Part shown: positions 22,667-22,720 of the stretch, piece by piece | How positions within the stretch are numbered: the stretch's first letter is position 1 | Layout: each line of letters opens with the position of its first letter | Assembly (NCBI GenBank): GCA_938036745.1 | Contig: CALHWG010000064.1 | Location: 1 to 22,720 of the forward strand | Origin: an uncultured bacterium | Lineage (GTDB): Bacteria; Patescibacteriota; Saccharimonadia; Saccharimonadales; Saccharimonadaceae | Direction of reading: 5' to 3' | DNA length: 22,720 nt | Notes under the pieces: generated by a model | The model's input: only the letters and a program-made list of their open reading frames with translations | Told to the model about the DNA's origin: nothing | Database searches by the model: none | Translations under genes and position numbers: made by a program

Positions 22667-22720
22667 CGGGGTGTGGCGCAGTTGGCTAGCGCGCGCGGTT
22701 TGGGACCGTGAGGTCGAAGG
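22667..22720 (+). tRNA. tRNA-Pro(UGG), 3' part beyond the window
   Basis: Acceptor 5' strand CGGGGTG (22667-22673), D stem GCGC (22676-22679) with GCGC (22689-22692), and anticodon stem CGCGG/CCGTG (22694-22698, 22706-22710) around TTTGGGA with anticodon TGG at 22701-22703 and G at position 37. The variable loop AGGTC and the first T-stem bases GAAGG follow before the window ends. Fold and anticodon identify tRNA-Pro. Confidence 0.93.

Larger units (their letters stand above)
1..22720. repeat. Dispersed, highly iterated palindrome TTCGAA
   Basis: The 6-bp palindrome TTCGAA, usually inside TTTCGAAA-like context, occurs about 77 times by hand count (not machine-checked) against about 8 expected from base composition at one third G+C. 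It lies in genes on both strands and in terminators and the small RNA. By eye it is absent from about 3831 to 6055. Confidence 0.6.

Noticed and set aside
1..22720. CRISPR arrays, insertion sequences, prophage or defence genes
   Set aside because: No tandem direct repeats with spacers, no terminal inverted repeats flanking a transposase, and no recognisable genes of these classes were seen.

Overview
The window is AT-rich (about one third G+C by eye), gene-dense bacterial chromosome. Compact housekeeping genes, several tiny single-pass membrane proteins, many genes with almost no 5' leader, a PolA with a decayed proofreading domain and a Cys-rich secreted-protein operon together suggest the Candidate Phyla Radiation (Patescibacteria), most likely a Saccharibacteria (TM7) relative. 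That placement is inference. TGA is read as stop (ATGA overlap at 12302-12305), which argues against the lineages that recode UGA as glycine.

Layout. 2-1252: 3' part of RNase Y (+). 1300-5420: a minus-strand operon of three exported or membrane proteins (140-aa anchored protein, 824-aa Cys-rich surface protein, 406-aa PilX/pilin-like protein), between its own promoter and a bidirectional terminator; this is the most accessory-looking part. 5526-8108: polA. 8178-13561: operon pheS / 79-aa membrane protein / pheT / membrane FKBP isomerase / trxB, preceded by an 88-aa tail-anchored protein. 13958-14794: aquaporin-like channel on a near-consensus promoter. 14846-16536: rmuC and greA (-). 16639-17238: archaeal-type P-loop kinase. 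17280-18965: argS (-), diverging from a CtpE-like P-type ATPase (19022-21379, +). 21405-22604: khpA, a candidate structured small RNA (21766-21913) and trmD. 22667 to the end: 5' part of tRNA-Pro(UGG).

Regulatory signals are unusually legible. Convergent genes are separated by hairpin terminators. At least seven promoters carry an extended -10 (TGn plus a TATAAT-like hexamer) placed 6-11 nt before the start codon, so the mRNAs would be leaderless or nearly so; genes with a real leader, and internal operon genes, have AGGAG-type ribosome sites instead.

Two observations stand out beyond ordinary annotation. One is a candidate non-coding RNA between khpA and trmD with its own promoter, two hairpins whose loops carry GGAG and AAGGA, and a 13-bp terminator. 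The other is the palindrome TTCGAA, iterated roughly ten times more often than base composition predicts, recalling cyanobacterial HIP1. No CRISPR array, insertion sequence, phage gene or recognisable defence system was seen. No stretch over 300 bases lacks a gene.
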